From NCBI RefSeq assembly GCF_007556685.1, contig NZ_VJON01000025.1, positions 1 to 39,545 of the forward strand: a stretch of 39,545 nt of DNA, given 5' to 3'. The notes under the pieces were generated by a model that worked only from the letters and a program-made list of their open reading frames with translations, made no database searches and was not told the origin of the DNA. The position numbers were made by a program, and so were the translations under genes. Positions 16,102-25,505 of the stretch are shown here, one piece after another. Origin of the DNA: Tepidimonas charontis (GTDB taxonomy: Bacteria > Pseudomonadota > Gammaproteobacteria > Burkholderiales > Burkholderiaceae_C). The number at the start of each line of letters is the position of its first letter. Position 1 is the first letter of the stretch.

Positions 16102-16965
16102 GTGGCCGACCCTGCCCACTCTAGCGTGCCGCGCGCTGGCGCGCGGCATGAGGACAAGCGCAATTTTTTGCAGCGCCTGGCCGAATTTCTGCATCCCGGC
16201 CCCGACTCCAAGGCCGAGCTGATTGAGGCGCTGGCCGACGCCGAGGACAACGACGTCATCGACGCCGAGTCGCGCGTCATGCTGGAAGGTGTCATCCGCA
16301 TTGCCGACATGACCGCCGGGGATGTGATGGTGCCGGCGCCGCGCATGGACGCGCTCGACATCCAGGCGCCGTACACCGAGCTGCTCAACACCGTGATCGA
16401 AACCGGTCACTCGCGTTTTCCGGTGTACGAAGGCGAGCGCGATCGCATCATCGGCATCTTGCTGGCCAAAGATCTGCTCAAACTGCAGCGCGCGCCCGAG
16501 CTGAATCTGCGCACCCTGCTGCGGCCGGCGGTCTTCGTGCCCGAGAGCAAGGGCCTCAATGATTTGTTGCGCGAATTTCGCGGCAACCGCAACCATCTGG
16601 CCATCGTCATCGACGAATTCGGGCGCGTGGCCGGCCTGATCACGATCGAGGACGTGTTGGAGCAAATCGTCGGCGATATCGAAGACGAGTTCGACGACGA
16701 CGAGCAAGAGGGCGATATCTTTGCGCTGGCCGATGGCACCTGGCGGGTGAGCGGTGACACCCCTATCGAGCAAGTCAATGAATGGTTTCAGGTGGCGCTG
16801 CCTGAGGCCGATTTCGACACCATCGGCGGCTACATCGCCCATGCGATGGGCCGCGTGCCGCGGCGCGGCGAGGCCTTCGTGACGGCCGGCTTGCGCTTCG
16901 AGGTGCAGCACGCGCGCGGCGGGGCGGTGCGCTGGTTCAAGGTCAGCCGCGTCGGGTCCGCATGA
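16102..16965 (+). CDS. corC: CorC/HlyC-type CBS-domain protein
   Basis: This 287-residue cytoplasmic protein has two CBS domains followed by a CorC_HlyC (transporter-associated) domain. The first part reads AEFLHPGPDSKAELIEALADAE, as in CorC proteins; MVPAPRMDALDI and TGHSRFPVYEGERD belong to CBS 1, NHLAIVIDEFGRVAGLITIED to CBS 2, and an acidic stretch near residues 193-203 precedes the C-terminal domain. CorC is linked to magnesium/cobalt efflux, but the biochemical role is uncertain. The start is GTG 16102. The stop overlaps the lnt start (ATGA), matching the widely conserved corC-lnt pair. A weak promoter (GTGGCA, 18 bases, TATTCT at 16066-16071) lies upstream. Confidence 0.88.
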   Translation: MADPAHSSVPRAGARHEDKRNFLQRLAEFLHPGPDSKAELIEALADAEDNDVIDAESRVMLEGVIRIADMTAGDVMVPAPRMDALDIQAPYTELLNTVIETGHSRFPVYEGERDRIIGILLAKDLLKLQRAPELNLRTLLRPAVFVPESKGLNDLLREFRGNRNHLAIVIDEFGRVAGLITIEDVLEQIVGDIEDEFDDDEQEGDIFALADGTWRVSGDTPIEQVNEWFQVALPEADFDTIGGYIAHAMGRVPRRGEAFVTAGLRFEVQHARGGAVRWFKVSRVGSA

Positions 16966-18587
16966 CCGGTCAGCGCGCGGCCGGGCAGCCGTTGTGGCGA
17001 CGCGAGGCCGCGGCGTGGGCGCTGGCGGCAGCAGCCGGGGTGGCACAGGCCGCCGCCGTTGCGTGGCCGGGGCCGCAGACCGGCTTCCCCACACTGAGGA
17101 GTGGCGAGCCCGTCGCTTGGCTGCACGGCCTCAGTCTCATCGCGCTGGTGGCGCTGCTCGCGCGCGCGTCCTCGGCCCCACAGGCGGGGGGGCGGGCGTT
17201 CGTCTTTGCCACCGCGTGGTTGGGCGGCGTTTTCTGGTGGCTGTTCATCTCCATGCACACCTACGGCGGGCTGGCGGCGCCCTTGGCGCTGGTGGCGGTG
17301 CTGGCGTTGGCGGCGTTCTTGGCGCTCGACTACGGTCTGCTGGCCGCGCTGTGGTGGCGCTGGCGCGGCAGGTCGGGTGTGCCCGCCGCGCTGGCTTTTG
17401 CGGCGGCCTGGACCTTGGCCGAGCTGGCGCGCGGTGTGCTGTGGACGGGGTTCCCGTGGGGGGCGGGCGGCTATGCCCAGATCGACGCCTTGGGCTGGGC
17501 TGCGCCATGGGTTGGGGTGTACGGCATGGGGGCGCTGGCAGCGGCGCTGGCAGCGGCCGTGGTGTTGGCGCGAACGTGGGTTCGGGCACTGGCGCTGGCG
17601 CTGGCCGCGCTGCTGTGGGGCATACCCGGCACCGGCGCCTGGCTGGCGCAGCGCCTGCCCGACTTCACCGCGCCGGCCGGTGCGTTGCCGGTGCGTCTGC
17701 TGCAGGGCGCCATCGCGCAGGACCGCAAATTCGACCCCGAAGACGGCATTCCGCTGGCGCTGCGCTGGTACGGCGCCCGTATCGCCGAGGCGGCTGTCGA
17801 CCCCGCGCTGACCGCCGGCCTGGTGGTGGCGCCCGAGACGGCGATACCACTGTTGCCGCAGGACCTCGATCCCGCTTACTGGCACGCGCTGGCGCAGACG
17901 GTGCGTGCCGGCGGCGCCGCGCTGCTGATGGGCGTGCCGCTGGGCGATTTCGAGCGCGGCTACACGAATTCGGTGGCTGGCTGGCGGCCGGGCGGCACGC
18001 CACTGCCGGCTGATGCCGACGCGCTCGGACTGGCCGACTATCGCTACGACAAGCACCACTTGGTGCCCTTCGGTGAATTCATCCCGCCGGGCTTTCGCTG
18101 GTTCGTGGACCTGATGCGTATGCCGCTGGGCGATTTTCAGCGCGGTGGGTTACCACAGCCGCCGTTCGAGTGGGCCGGGCAGCGCATCGCGCCCCACGTA
18201 TGCTATGAGGATCTGTTCGGCGAAGAATTGGCGCAGGCATTTCGCGACCCGGCGCGGGCGCCCACCGTGTTGGTCAATGTGAGCAACATCGCTTGGTTTG
18301 GCGACACGGTGGCGATCGACCAGCATCGCCAGATCGCGCGCTTGCGCGCGCTGGAGCTGGGGCGTCCCATGCTGCGCGCCACCAACACGGGGGCGACGGT
18401 GGCCATCGACCACCGTGGCCGCGTGCTGGCCCAGTGGCCGCGCGGCCAACGCGGGGTGCTGGACGCGGTGGTGCAGGGCCGCCAGGGCCGCACGCCCTAC
18501 GTGGTCTGGGTGGCGCGCTGGGGTCTGTGGCCGCTGGCGCTGACGTGCCTGCTGGTGTGGGGGTGGGTGGCGCGGCGCCGGTCGTAG
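16962..18587 (+). CDS. lnt: Apolipoprotein N-acyltransferase
   Basis: Adds the third acyl chain to the N-terminal cysteine of outer-membrane lipoproteins, using phospholipid as donor, in the inner membrane. The 541-residue protein has about seven hydrophobic helices over residues 15-225, then a nitrilase-like periplasmic domain, and a last helix near the C-terminus. The catalytic triad is visible: Glu in VVAPETAIPLL, Lys in RYDKHHLVPFGEF and Cys in HVCYEDLFGEE. NVSNIAWFGDTVAIDQH is also characteristic. Translation is probably coupled to corC. Confidence 0.94.
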   Translation: MTGQRAAGQPLWRREAAAWALAAAAGVAQAAAVAWPGPQTGFPTLRSGEPVAWLHGLSLIALVALLARASSAPQAGGRAFVFATAWLGGVFWWLFISMHTYGGLAAPLALVAVLALAAFLALDYGLLAALWWRWRGRSGVPAALAFAAAWTLAELARGVLWTGFPWGAGGYAQIDALGWAAPWVGVYGMGALAAALAAAVVLARTWVRALALALAALLWGIPGTGAWLAQRLPDFTAPAGALPVRLLQGAIAQDRKFDPEDGIPLALRWYGARIAEAAVDPALTAGLVVAPETAIPLLPQDLDPAYWHALAQTVRAGGAALLMGVPLGDFERGYTNSVAGWRPGGTPLPADADALGLADYRYDKHHLVPFGEFIPPGFRWFVDLMRMPLGDFQRGGLPQPPFEWAGQRIAPHVCYEDLFGEELAQAFRDPARAPTVLVNVSNIAWFGDTVAIDQHRQIARLRALELGRPMLRATNTGATVAIDHRGRVLAQWPRGQRGVLDAVVQGRQGRTPYVVWVARWGLWPLALTCLLVWGWVARRRS

Positions 18588-18599
18588 AATCGATGGCTT

Positions 18600-19523
18600 A
18601 TGCTGACGTTTCAACAGATCATCCTCAAGCTCCAGGCGTACTGGGATGCGCAAGGCTGTGCCTTGCTGCAGCCCTACGACATGGAGGTAGGCGCCGGCAC
18701 CAGCCACACCGCCACCTTTTTGCGCGCCCTGGGGCCCGAGCCGTGGAAGGCGGCCTATGTGCAGCCCAGCCGCCGCCCCAAAGATGGGCGCTACGGCGCC
18801 AACCCCAACCGCCTGCAGCACTACTACCAATACCAGGTGGTGCTCAAACCGGCGCCAGCCGACATCCTGGACCTGTATCTGGGTTCGCTGCAGGCGTTGG
18901 GTTTCGATCTGAAGCGCAACGACATCCGCTTCGTCGAAGACGACTGGGAAAACCCGACGCTGGGCGCGTGGGGCTTGGGCTGGGAAGTCTGGCTCAACGG
19001 CATGGAGGTGACGCAATTCACCTATTTCCAGCAGGTCGGCGGCATCGACTGCAAACCCATCACCGGCGAGATCACCTACGGCCTGGAGCGTCTGGCCATG
19101 TATTTGCAAGGCGTGGAAAACGTCTATGACCTGGTGTACGCGCCGGGGCTGACCTACGGCGACGTCTTTCATCAAAACGAAGTCGAGCAGTCGGCCTACA
19201 ACTTCGAACACGCGGACGTCGAATTTCTGTTCACCGCCTTTGCCGCGCACGAGCGCCAGGCACAGTACCTGATGACGCAGCAGCTCGCCCTGCCGGCCTA
19301 CGAGCAGGTGCTCAAGGCGGCGCACACCTTCAACCTGCTGGATGCGCGCGGTGCCATCAGCGTCACCGAGCGCGCCGCCTACATTGGTCGCATCCGGCAC
19401 CTGGCGCGCAGCGTGGCGCAAAGCTATCTGGACAGCCGCGCTCGCCTGGGTTTTCCGATGGCGCCGCGCGCCTGGGCCGACGAGGTGCTGGCCCAGCGGC
19501 AAGCCAAGGAGGGTGTGGCATGA
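18600..19523 (+). CDS. glyQ: Glycine-tRNA ligase, alpha subunit
   Basis: Alpha subunit of the bacterial alpha2beta2 glycyl-tRNA synthetase, carrying the glycine-activation site. The 307-residue length is typical. Conserved stretches are [58 protein letters not shown] and [20 protein letters not shown] (class II motif 3 region). There is no clear Shine-Dalgarno sequence; a TAGAAT hexamer (18585-18590) overlaps the lnt stop and could be a local -10. The stop overlaps glyS through ATGA. Confidence 0.96.
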   Translation: MLTFQQIILKLQAYWDAQGCALLQPYDMEVGAGTSHTATFLRALGPEPWKAAYVQPSRRPKDGRYGANPNRLQHYYQYQVVLKPAPADILDLYLGSLQALGFDLKRNDIRFVEDDWENPTLGAWGLGWEVWLNGMEVTQFTYFQQVGGIDCKPITGEITYGLERLAMYLQGVENVYDLVYAPGLTYGDVFHQNEVEQSAYNFEHADVEFLFTAFAAHERQAQYLMTQQLALPAYEQVLKAAHTFNLLDARGAISVTERAAYIGRIRHLARSVAQSYLDSRARLGFPMAPRAWADEVLAQRQAKEGVA

Positions 19524-21646
19524 GCGCGCTCGTCGCCCCCCTGCTGGTGGAGCTGTGCGTCGAGGAGCTGCCACCCAAAGCCCTCAAAAGTTTGGGCGAA
19601 GCGTTTGCCCGCGTGCTGCACGAGCAGTTGGTCGAGCAAGGACTGGCCGACGCCGACGCCGCGGTGACGCCGTACGCCAGTCCGCGCCGACTCGCCGCGC
19701 ATGTGGGCGCGGTGCGCGCCCAGGCCGCCGATCGGCCCGTGCAGCTCAAGCTGATGCCGGTCGGCGTCGGGCTGGATGCCAGTGGGGGGCCGACGCCTGC
19801 CCTGCGCAAGAAATTGGCCGCATTGGGCGTGGCCGAGGCCGAGCTGGCCAGCGCGGTGGCACGCCTGCGCCGCGTGCACGACGGCAAGGCCGAGCTGCTG
19901 TACTGGGACAGCGTGGTGGCCGGCGTGGCCCTGCCGGCGGGCTTGCAAAAGGCGCTCGACGAGGCGCTGCGCCGCCTGCCCATCCCCAAGGTGATGACCT
20001 ACCAGCTGGCCGACGGCTGGCGCAGCGTGCACTTCGTGCGCCCGGCACATGCCCTGGTGGCCCTGCACGGCGAGTGCGTGGTGCCCGTACAGGCGTTGGG
20101 CCTGACGGCGGGGCGGCACACCCACGGCCACCGCTTCGAGGCCGCGCGCGACCCCATCGAGATCGCCCATGCCGATGCCTATGCCGAGACGCTGGCGCGC
20201 GAGGGGGCCGTGATCGCCCACTTCGGCCAGCGGCGTGCGCTCATCGCACAGCAGTTGGCCGAGGCGGCGGCGCGCGTGGGCGGTGGCTGCCGCCCCATCA
20301 AAGACGACGCCTTGCTCGATGAAGTGACCGCCCTGGTCGAGCGCCCCAACGTGTTGGTGTGCCAGTTCGAGGAAGCCTTCTTGCAGGTGCCGCAGGAGTG
20401 CCTGATCCTGACCATGAAGGCCAATCAGAAATACTTCCCGCTGCTGGACGCGCAGGGACGCTTGACCCACCGCTTCTTGGTGGTGAGCAATATCACCCCC
20501 GACGATCCGAGCGCCATCATCGCCGGCAACGAGCGTGTGGTGCGCCCGCGCCTGGCCGACGCCCAGTTTTTCTACGACCAGGACCGCAAGCGGCCGCTGG
20601 AGTCGCGCGTGCTGGGCCTGGCCAAAGTGGTCTACCACAACCAGCTGGGCACGCAGGGCGAGCGCGTCGAGCGCGTGGCCTCGATTGCGCGTTGGGTGGC
20701 GGCGCAGCTGGGGGATGCGACGCTGGTGCGGCTGGCCGATCGTGCCGCGTTGCTGGCCAAGGCCGATTTGCTCACCGACATGGTGGGCGAGTTCCCGGAG
20801 CTGCAGGGCATCATGGGCGCGTACTACGCCCGCCACGACGGTGAAGACGTGCGCGTGGCCGACGCCATCGAGGACCACTACAAGCCCCGCTTTGCCGGCG
20901 ACGCCCTGCCGCGCGACGCGGTGGGACTGTGCGTGGCGCTGGCCGACAAGATGGAAACCCTGGTGGGCCTGTTTGGCATCGGCCAACTGCCCACCGGCGA
21001 CAAAGACCCGTATGCGCTGCGCCGCCACGCCCTCGGGGTGGTGCGCATGCTCATCGAGCGCGAGCTGCCACTGGCGTTGCCGGCGCTCATCGACGCCGCA
21101 GTGGCCGCCTTTGGCGAACGCATTCGCGACCCGCGCGCGGCGCTGCGCGCCTTCATCGACGACCGGCTGGCGGTGAGCCTGCGCGAGCAAGGCTACCGGG
21201 CGCAAGAGGTGGAGGCGGTGCTGGCGCTGCAGCCCGCGCTGCTGCGCGAGGTGCCGCGCCGGCTGGCGGCGGTGCGCACCTTTGCCACCCTGCCCGAGGC
21301 CGCGGCGCTGGCGGCGGCCAACAAGCGCGTCACCAACATCCTGCGCAAGGCCGAAGCGGCCGTGCCGCCGCAGGTCGATCCGGCCCGGTTGTTGGAGCCG
21401 GCCGAGCAGGCGCTGTACCAAGCACTGCAGGCGGTGCAGCCCGCAGCCGACGCCGCCTACGAAGCCGGCGACTACACCGCCAGCCTGCAGCGGCTGGCGG
21501 CGTTGAAGGCACCCGTGGACGCGTTCTTCGACCACGTCATGGTCAACGCCGACGATGCGGCGCTGCGCGCCAACCGTCTGGGGCTGCTGGCGCAGCTGCA
21601 GCGCGCCATGAACCGCGTGGCCGATTTGTCGCGCCTGGCGGCGTAA
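19520..21646 (+). CDS. glyS: Glycine-tRNA ligase, beta subunit
   Basis: The 708-residue beta subunit binds tRNA-Gly and is needed for activity with GlyQ. It begins [20 protein letters not shown], the classic GlyS start, followed by [13 protein letters not shown] and [11 protein letters not shown]. An HD-like region holds [16 protein letters not shown], and [18 protein letters not shown] lies near residue 500. The C-terminal anticodon-binding part ends [13 protein letters not shown], as in other GlyS proteins. Start overlaps the glyQ stop (ATGA). Confidence 0.96.
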   Translation: MSALVAPLLVELCVEELPPKALKSLGEAFARVLHEQLVEQGLADADAAVTPYASPRRLAAHVGAVRAQAADRPVQLKLMPVGVGLDASGGPTPALRKKLAALGVAEAELASAVARLRRVHDGKAELLYWDSVVAGVALPAGLQKALDEALRRLPIPKVMTYQLADGWRSVHFVRPAHALVALHGECVVPVQALGLTAGRHTHGHRFEAARDPIEIAHADAYAETLAREGAVIAHFGQRRALIAQQLAEAAARVGGGCRPIKDDALLDEVTALVERPNVLVCQFEEAFLQVPQECLILTMKANQKYFPLLDAQGRLTHRFLVVSNITPDDPSAIIAGNERVVRPRLADAQFFYDQDRKRPLESRVLGLAKVVYHNQLGTQGERVERVASIARWVAAQLGDATLVRLADRAALLAKADLLTDMVGEFPELQGIMGAYYARHDGEDVRVADAIEDHYKPRFAGDALPRDAVGLCVALADKMETLVGLFGIGQLPTGDKDPYALRRHALGVVRMLIERELPLALPALIDAAVAAFGERIRDPRAALRAFIDDRLAVSLREQGYRAQEVEAVLALQPALLREVPRRLAAVRTFATLPEAAALAAANKRVTNILRKAEAAVPPQVDPARLLEPAEQALYQALQAVQPAADAAYEAGDYTASLQRLAALKAPVDAFFDHVMVNADDAALRANRLGLLAQLQRAMNRVADLSRLAA

Positions 21647-21659
21647 GGAGTGCGCTGCG

Positions 21660-22253
21660 ATGCCTGCACGCGACCTGCGGCTGGTGGTCATCGACCGTGA
21701 CGGCACCTTGAACCGCGACCCGGAAGATTTTTTGCGCGGGCCGCAGGATTGGCAGCCGCTGCCCGGGGCGCTGCAGGCGCTGGCGCGCTTGCACGCGGGG
21801 GGGTGGCGGGTAGTCGTCGCCTCCAACCAGTCGGGGCTGGGCCGTGGTCTGTTCGACGCCAGCACCCTCAACGCCGTGCACGCGCACATGCTGCGCGAAG
21901 TGGCGCGCGCCGGCGGCCGCATCGACGCCATTTTTTTCTGCCCGCACGCGCCCGAAGAAGGCTGCGACTGCCGCAAACCCGCCCCAGGTCTGTTTTTGCA
22001 GGTGGCGGCGCGTTACGGTGTGCCGCCCACCCAGCTGGTGGCGGTGGGCGACTCGATGCGCGACGTGGCCGCGGCCCTGGCTGCTGGCTGCGACACCCAT
22101 TTGGTGTTGACCGGCCAGTCGGCGGCGCTGCGCGGCGCTCCGCGCCCGCCCGACCTGCCGGCGCGCGTGACCGTGCATGAGGACCTGCTGGCGTTTGCCG
22201 AGGCCTTGACCACCGCCGGACCGACGCCTGGTTCGGGAGGAGGCGGTGCATGA
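21660..22253 (+). CDS. gmhB: D-glycero-beta-D-manno-heptose 1,7-bisphosphate 7-phosphatase
   Basis: HAD-superfamily phosphatase of the ADP-heptose pathway, supplying heptose for the lipopolysaccharide inner core. 197 residues. The nucleophile motif is VVIDRDGTLNRD (Asp12, Asp14). VVASNQSGLGRG is motif II, the structural zinc site is CPHAPEEGCDCRKP, and VGDSMRDVAAALAAGC is motif IV. A Gly-rich tail ends the protein. Gap to glyS is 13 bases; the stop overlaps the plsC-like gene (ATGA). This gmhB-plsC order after glyS recurs in Betaproteobacteria. Confidence 0.9.
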   Translation: MPARDLRLVVIDRDGTLNRDPEDFLRGPQDWQPLPGALQALARLHAGGWRVVVASNQSGLGRGLFDASTLNAVHAHMLREVARAGGRIDAIFFCPHAPEEGCDCRKPAPGLFLQVAARYGVPPTQLVAVGDSMRDVAAALAAGCDTHLVLTGQSAALRGAPRPPDLPARVTVHEDLLAFAEALTTAGPTPGSGGGGA

Positions 22254-23113
22254 ACGCCCTGCGTTCCTGGCTGCATCTGCTGTTCATGGCGGCGACGGTG
22301 GTGCCGTGGGCCACGGTGGCGGTGTTGATGTCACCGTTCGTTTCCGCCACACGGCTGTACTGGTTTTGCGTGGCCTGGGTGCGTCTGCAGGTGTGGGCGG
22401 CGCGCTGGATGCTGGGCATCCGCAACGAGGTCATCGGGTGGGAAAACCTGCCGCGTGGTGAGCGCGCGCCGGCCATCCTACTGGCCAAGCATCAGTCCAC
22501 CTGGGAGACCTTCTGCCTGCCGGTGCTGATGCCGCACCCCTTGGCCTTCGTCTTCAAGCGCGAATTGCTGTGGATACCGTTCTTCGGCTGGGCGCTGGGA
22601 CGGTTGGACATGATCCACATCGACCGCGCCAAGCGCGCGCAGGCCTTTGCCCGCGTGGTCGAGCAGGGCAAACGCCTGCTCGCCCAAGGAACCTGGGTCA
22701 TCATGTTTCCCGAAGGCACGCGCGTGGCGCGTGGCGCACGCGGTCAGTACAAATCCGGCGGGGCGCGGCTGGCGGTGCACACCGGCGCGCCCGTCATCCC
22801 CATCGCCGTCACCTCCGGGCGCTGCTGGCCGCGCCGTGCCCTCATCAAACGTCCCGGGACGGTGGTCTTTTCCATCGGGCGCCCGATTCCGAGCGCCGGA
22901 CGTGACCCGGAGGCGCTGATGCGTGAGGTCGAAGCCTGGATCGAGGCCGAGATGCAGCGCCTCGACCCGGACGCCTACGCCCGGCCAGGCACGGCAGCGC
23001 CGCTTCCATCGACGGGGGGCTCGGCATCGATGCCGGATGCGGCTGGCACTGCCGCGGCGGCACCGCTGCCCCCAGCGAGCGCGGACGAGGATGCGCGACG
23101 CCGTGCCTCCTGA
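22250..23113 (+). CDS. 1-acyl-sn-glycerol-3-phosphate acyltransferase (PlsC-like)
   Basis: Likely makes phosphatidic acid from lysophosphatidic acid and acyl-CoA or acyl-ACP at the inner membrane. The 287-residue protein has an N-terminal membrane segment (residues 8-30). The catalytic motif reads AKHQSTWETF, His81 with Glu86 where most members have Asp (HX4E instead of HX4D). The phosphate-binding motif FPEGTR is at residues 153-158, and GAPVIPIAVTSG follows. The last ~45 residues are Ala/Pro/Ser-rich and probably disordered. It overlaps gmhB upstream and the YgjP-like gene downstream. Confidence 0.85.
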   Translation: MNALRSWLHLLFMAATVVPWATVAVLMSPFVSATRLYWFCVAWVRLQVWAARWMLGIRNEVIGWENLPRGERAPAILLAKHQSTWETFCLPVLMPHPLAFVFKRELLWIPFFGWALGRLDMIHIDRAKRAQAFARVVEQGKRLLAQGTWVIMFPEGTRVARGARGQYKSGGARLAVHTGAPVIPIAVTSGRCWPRRALIKRPGTVVFSIGRPIPSAGRDPEALMREVEAWIEAEMQRLDPDAYARPGTAAPLPSTGGSASMPDAAGTAAAAPLPPASADEDARRRAS

Positions 23114-23813
23114 GCCGAGTGGGCGGGCGGCTGGCGCCGCCGACCGGCGCCCGTGCATGGCGTTCGCGGCCGACGGGCGCGGCGGCGATGGGTGCCCTCG
23201 GCACGCCGACGCCAACCCGTCCGGCGGGGCGGCCTCGCACGGGGTCGGGCTGCCCCGTCACCCGCGCGCCAGCCAGTCGATCGAGCTGGGCGGGCACATC
23301 ATCGCCTTCGAGCTGCGGCGCAGCGCGCGCCGCAGTCTGGCGCTGCACGTGGGGCCGCAGGGCCTGAGCGTGCGCGCGCCGCACGGGCTGCCGTGGCCCG
23401 AAATCGAAGCCTTCCTGCACCGCAAAGCGGCGTGGATCGTGCGCCATTTGCAGCGTCATGGCCAGCGCGTCGCGCCCGCTTGGCCCGAGCCGACGCCGGC
23501 GCTGCTGGCGCAGGCCCGCGTTGTGCTGGCTGCGCGCGTGGCGCATTTCGCACCCCTGCTGGGCGTGCAGCCGCGCGCGCTGCGGCTGTCGTCGGCGCGC
23601 ACGCGCTGGGGCAGCGCCAGCAGCCGCGGCACCATCGCGCTGAACTGGCGGCTGGCCTTCGTGCCAGCGCCGCTGGCCGACTACGTGGTGGTGCATGAGC
23701 TGGCGCACCTGCGCGAAATGCACCACGGCCCGGCGTTTTGGGCGCTGGTGGCCCAGGTGCTGCCCGACTACGCCGAGCGGCGCGCCGCGCTGCGCCGCAT
23801 TGCCCTGGTCTGA
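23091..23813 (+). CDS. YgjP/SprT-like metal-dependent hydrolase (DUF45)
   Basis: The core (about residues 63-240) matches the YgjP family of small zinc-dependent proteins: IELGGHIIAFELRRSARRSL, RTRWGSASSRGTIALNWRL and the metallopeptidase-like VVHELAHLREMHHGPAFW with His202, Glu203, His206 and a later histidine. The physiological substrate is unknown. The first ~60 residues are low-complexity. ATG 23091 overlaps plsC by 23 bases and gives 240 residues; ATG 23157 (218 residues) is an alternative, as neither has a well-spaced ribosome site. It is the last gene of the plus-strand run starting at corC. Confidence 0.8.
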   Translation: MRDAVPPEPSGRAAGAADRRPCMAFAADGRGGDGCPRHADANPSGGAASHGVGLPRHPRASQSIELGGHIIAFELRRSARRSLALHVGPQGLSVRAPHGLPWPEIEAFLHRKAAWIVRHLQRHGQRVAPAWPEPTPALLAQARVVLAARVAHFAPLLGVQPRALRLSSARTRWGSASSRGTIALNWRLAFVPAPLADYVVVHELAHLREMHHGPAFWALVAQVLPDYAERRAALRRIALV

Positions 23814-23871
23814 GGCGCTGCGCCGACGACGGGGTGCGGCCGCGCCACCGCCGCGGCAGACACCCACCGTT

Positions 23872-24813
23872 TCAGCGCTGCGCGGCGACGGCAGCAAACG
23901 CGGCAGCCAGCGCCAGCGCGTGCACGATGGCAGCGGCGATGGTCAGGCCGATGGCCGGTCGAAGCGCCGACGTGGGCTGGCGCCGGATGACGTGGCGCCA
24001 CAACAGTGCGGCCGCCAACAGCGACAGCGGCGCCGACACCAACCCCCACCACGCCGTACCGGGCGGAATCTGTGCCCAGACGGCAGCGGCCAGTCCGACA
24101 TGCGCGCCAACGGCCAAACCGCTGTAGAGTGCCGCACTGGCCACCGGTCCCAGGCGCACGGCCAGGGTCCGTTTGCTCACCTGCGCGTCCCAGGGGGCAT
24201 CCGGCAGGCCATTGATGAGCAGGATATTGGCCACCAGCAACGCAAACGGCAGGGCCGAGACGGCAGCGATCAGCGACCACTGGCCGCGCTGGGCCACCTG
24301 GGCGCCTTGTACGATCAGCCACCAGGCCGTCGCCACTGCCACTTCCCCCAGGCCGCGCGCCATCAGGCGCAGCGGCGGGGCGGAGTAGGCCCAGCCCAGT
24401 GCCAGACCGGCCAGCCCCACCCACAGCAGCGTGGCACCCGCCTGCAACGCCAGCCACACACCGCCGAGCACCACCCACACAGTCAAGCCCACGGCCAGCC
24501 GCTGGGCATCTTCGGGGCGGGCGGCGCCCTGTTGAATGACGCGCGAGCCGCCCGTGAATGGCGACAGCGGTGCCGGATTGCGCGCATCGGCTCCGCTCAA
24601 GGCGTCGTGATAGTCGTTCCAAGCATTGGCGGCTGCATGCGCGGCCAGCGCCAGCACCAGGGTGACGCCGGCACGCAGCGGATCGAAACCGCAGCCGCAG
24701 GCTGCGGCCATCGACAGCCCCAGGGCGACGGCAGCGGCCGTCAAGGTCAAGAACCCCGGGCGCATCAGGCGCCAAGCGGCGTCCAATGACAGGTTGGAGG
24801 CGCGGGACGTCAT
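23872..24813 (-). CDS. UbiA-family prenyltransferase (MenA-like)
   Basis: The 313-residue integral membrane protein has about eight to nine helices. The first aspartate-rich motif is NAWNDYHDALSGADARNP (near residues 63-80) and the second region is NGLPDAPWDAQVSKRTLAV. These fit the 1,4-dihydroxy-2-naphthoate polyprenyltransferase branch of the UbiA family, which attaches isoprenoid chains to aromatic rings. No other menaquinone genes are visible, so it may act on another acceptor. The start at 24813 (MTSRASNLSLDAAWRLMRPG) places the first helix correctly; the open frame continues 34 codons upstream without support. It converges on the YgjP gene and is divergent from liuR. Confidence 0.82.
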   Translation of the reverse strand: MTSRASNLSLDAAWRLMRPGFLTLTAAAVALGLSMAAACGCGFDPLRAGVTLVLALAAHAAANAWNDYHDALSGADARNPAPLSPFTGGSRVIQQGAARPEDAQRLAVGLTVWVVLGGVWLALQAGATLLWVGLAGLALGWAYSAPPLRLMARGLGEVAVATAWWLIVQGAQVAQRGQWSLIAAVSALPFALLVANILLINGLPDAPWDAQVSKRTLAVRLGPVASAALYSGLAVGAHVGLAAAVWAQIPPGTAWWGLVSAPLSLLAAALLWRHVIRRQPTSALRPAIGLTIAAAIVHALALAAAFAAVAAQR

Positions 24814-24915
24814 GGCGCGACGATAGCACGGCGATGCAGTCGGGCGGCGGTTGGGCTCCATGGCTTGCGCCGCCGGCTGCCGCACGGTGGGTGTGGCGTA
24901 AGATTGGCGCCTCAA

Positions 24916-24935
24916 TGACGTTTACGTCAACGTCA
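24916..24935. promoter_or_regulatory. LiuR operator candidate upstream of liuR
   Basis: TGACGTT-T-ACGT-C-AACGTCA is a 20-bp palindrome with one mismatched pair, closely resembling the site in front of the dehydrogenase gene. It lies 59 bases before the liuR ATG, just downstream of a possible -10 (TAAGAT, 24899-24904), which suggests autoregulation. Confidence 0.7.
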
Positions 24936-24994
24936 GCAGGACGTGTCGCGGCAGTGCCCCGCGCGGCGCGACGCGAACGCAAGCCGAGGTTGTC

Positions 24995-25465
24995 ATGGCC
25001 AGCAGCACCACCTACACCATCAGCGACTTGGCGCGCGAGTTCGACCTGACCACGCGCGCCATCCGCTTCTACGAAGATATGGGCTTGTTGCAGCCGCGGC
25101 GCACCGGCCCGGGCGGGCGCAGCCGCGTCTACTCGGCGCGCGACCGCACGCGGTTGAAGCTGGTGTTGCGCGCCAAGCGCCTGGGTTTGAGCCTGTCCGA
25201 GGCCAAGGAGCTGATCGACATGTACGACAGCCCACGCGACACCGGGCCGCAACTGCGTAAATTTTTGCAGGTGCTGGCGGCGCATCGCCGTCAGATCGAG
25301 GACCAGATGGCGGATTTGCAGGCCACACTGGACGAGATCAAGGCGCACGAAAAAGAGGCGCGGGCGCTGCTGGCGCGGCTGGGTGAGGAGCCAGTGGTGG
25401 CCGATCCGTCACCCCTGGCCGGACCGCAAAAGACGCCCCGTGGCCGGGCGGAAAAGGCGGCATAA
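24995..25465 (+). CDS. liuR: MerR-family regulator of leucine/isovalerate catabolism
   Basis: The 156-residue protein has an N-terminal MerR winged helix (YTISDLAREFDLTTRAIRFYEDMGLL, in two halves, then RRTGPGGRSRVYSARDR), followed by a long coiled-coil dimerisation helix near residues 85-130. A metal-binding C-terminal cysteine set is absent, as expected for LiuR, which responds to acyl-CoA-pathway metabolites rather than metals. The assignment rests on the HTH type, the adjacent isovaleryl-CoA dehydrogenase, and the palindromes on both sides. GAGG lies about 8 bases before the ATG. The basic tail (PRGRAEKAA) is unremarkable. Confidence 0.88.
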   Translation: MASSTTYTISDLAREFDLTTRAIRFYEDMGLLQPRRTGPGGRSRVYSARDRTRLKLVLRAKRLGLSLSEAKELIDMYDSPRDTGPQLRKFLQVLAAHRRQIEDQMADLQATLDEIKAHEKEARALLARLGEEPVVADPSPLAGPQKTPRGRAEKAA

Positions 25466-25487
25466 TTGACGTTTACGTAAACGTCAA
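25466..25487. promoter_or_regulatory. LiuR operator, perfect 22-bp palindrome
   Basis: TTGACGTTTAC is followed at once by its exact reverse complement GTAAACGTCAA. It begins on the base after the liuR stop codon and ends 18 bases before the isovaleryl-CoA dehydrogenase start. CATAAT (25461-25466) overlaps its edge and could be a -10 that the bound regulator would cover. It matches the known LiuR-type motif. Confidence 0.85.
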
Positions 25488-25505
25488 ATCATCAGGAGAC
25501 GCTCG

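Noticed and set aside
19424-21976. Minus-strand 850-codon open frame
   Set aside because: Antisense to glyQ/glyS, which are certain. Composition is that of a shadow frame.
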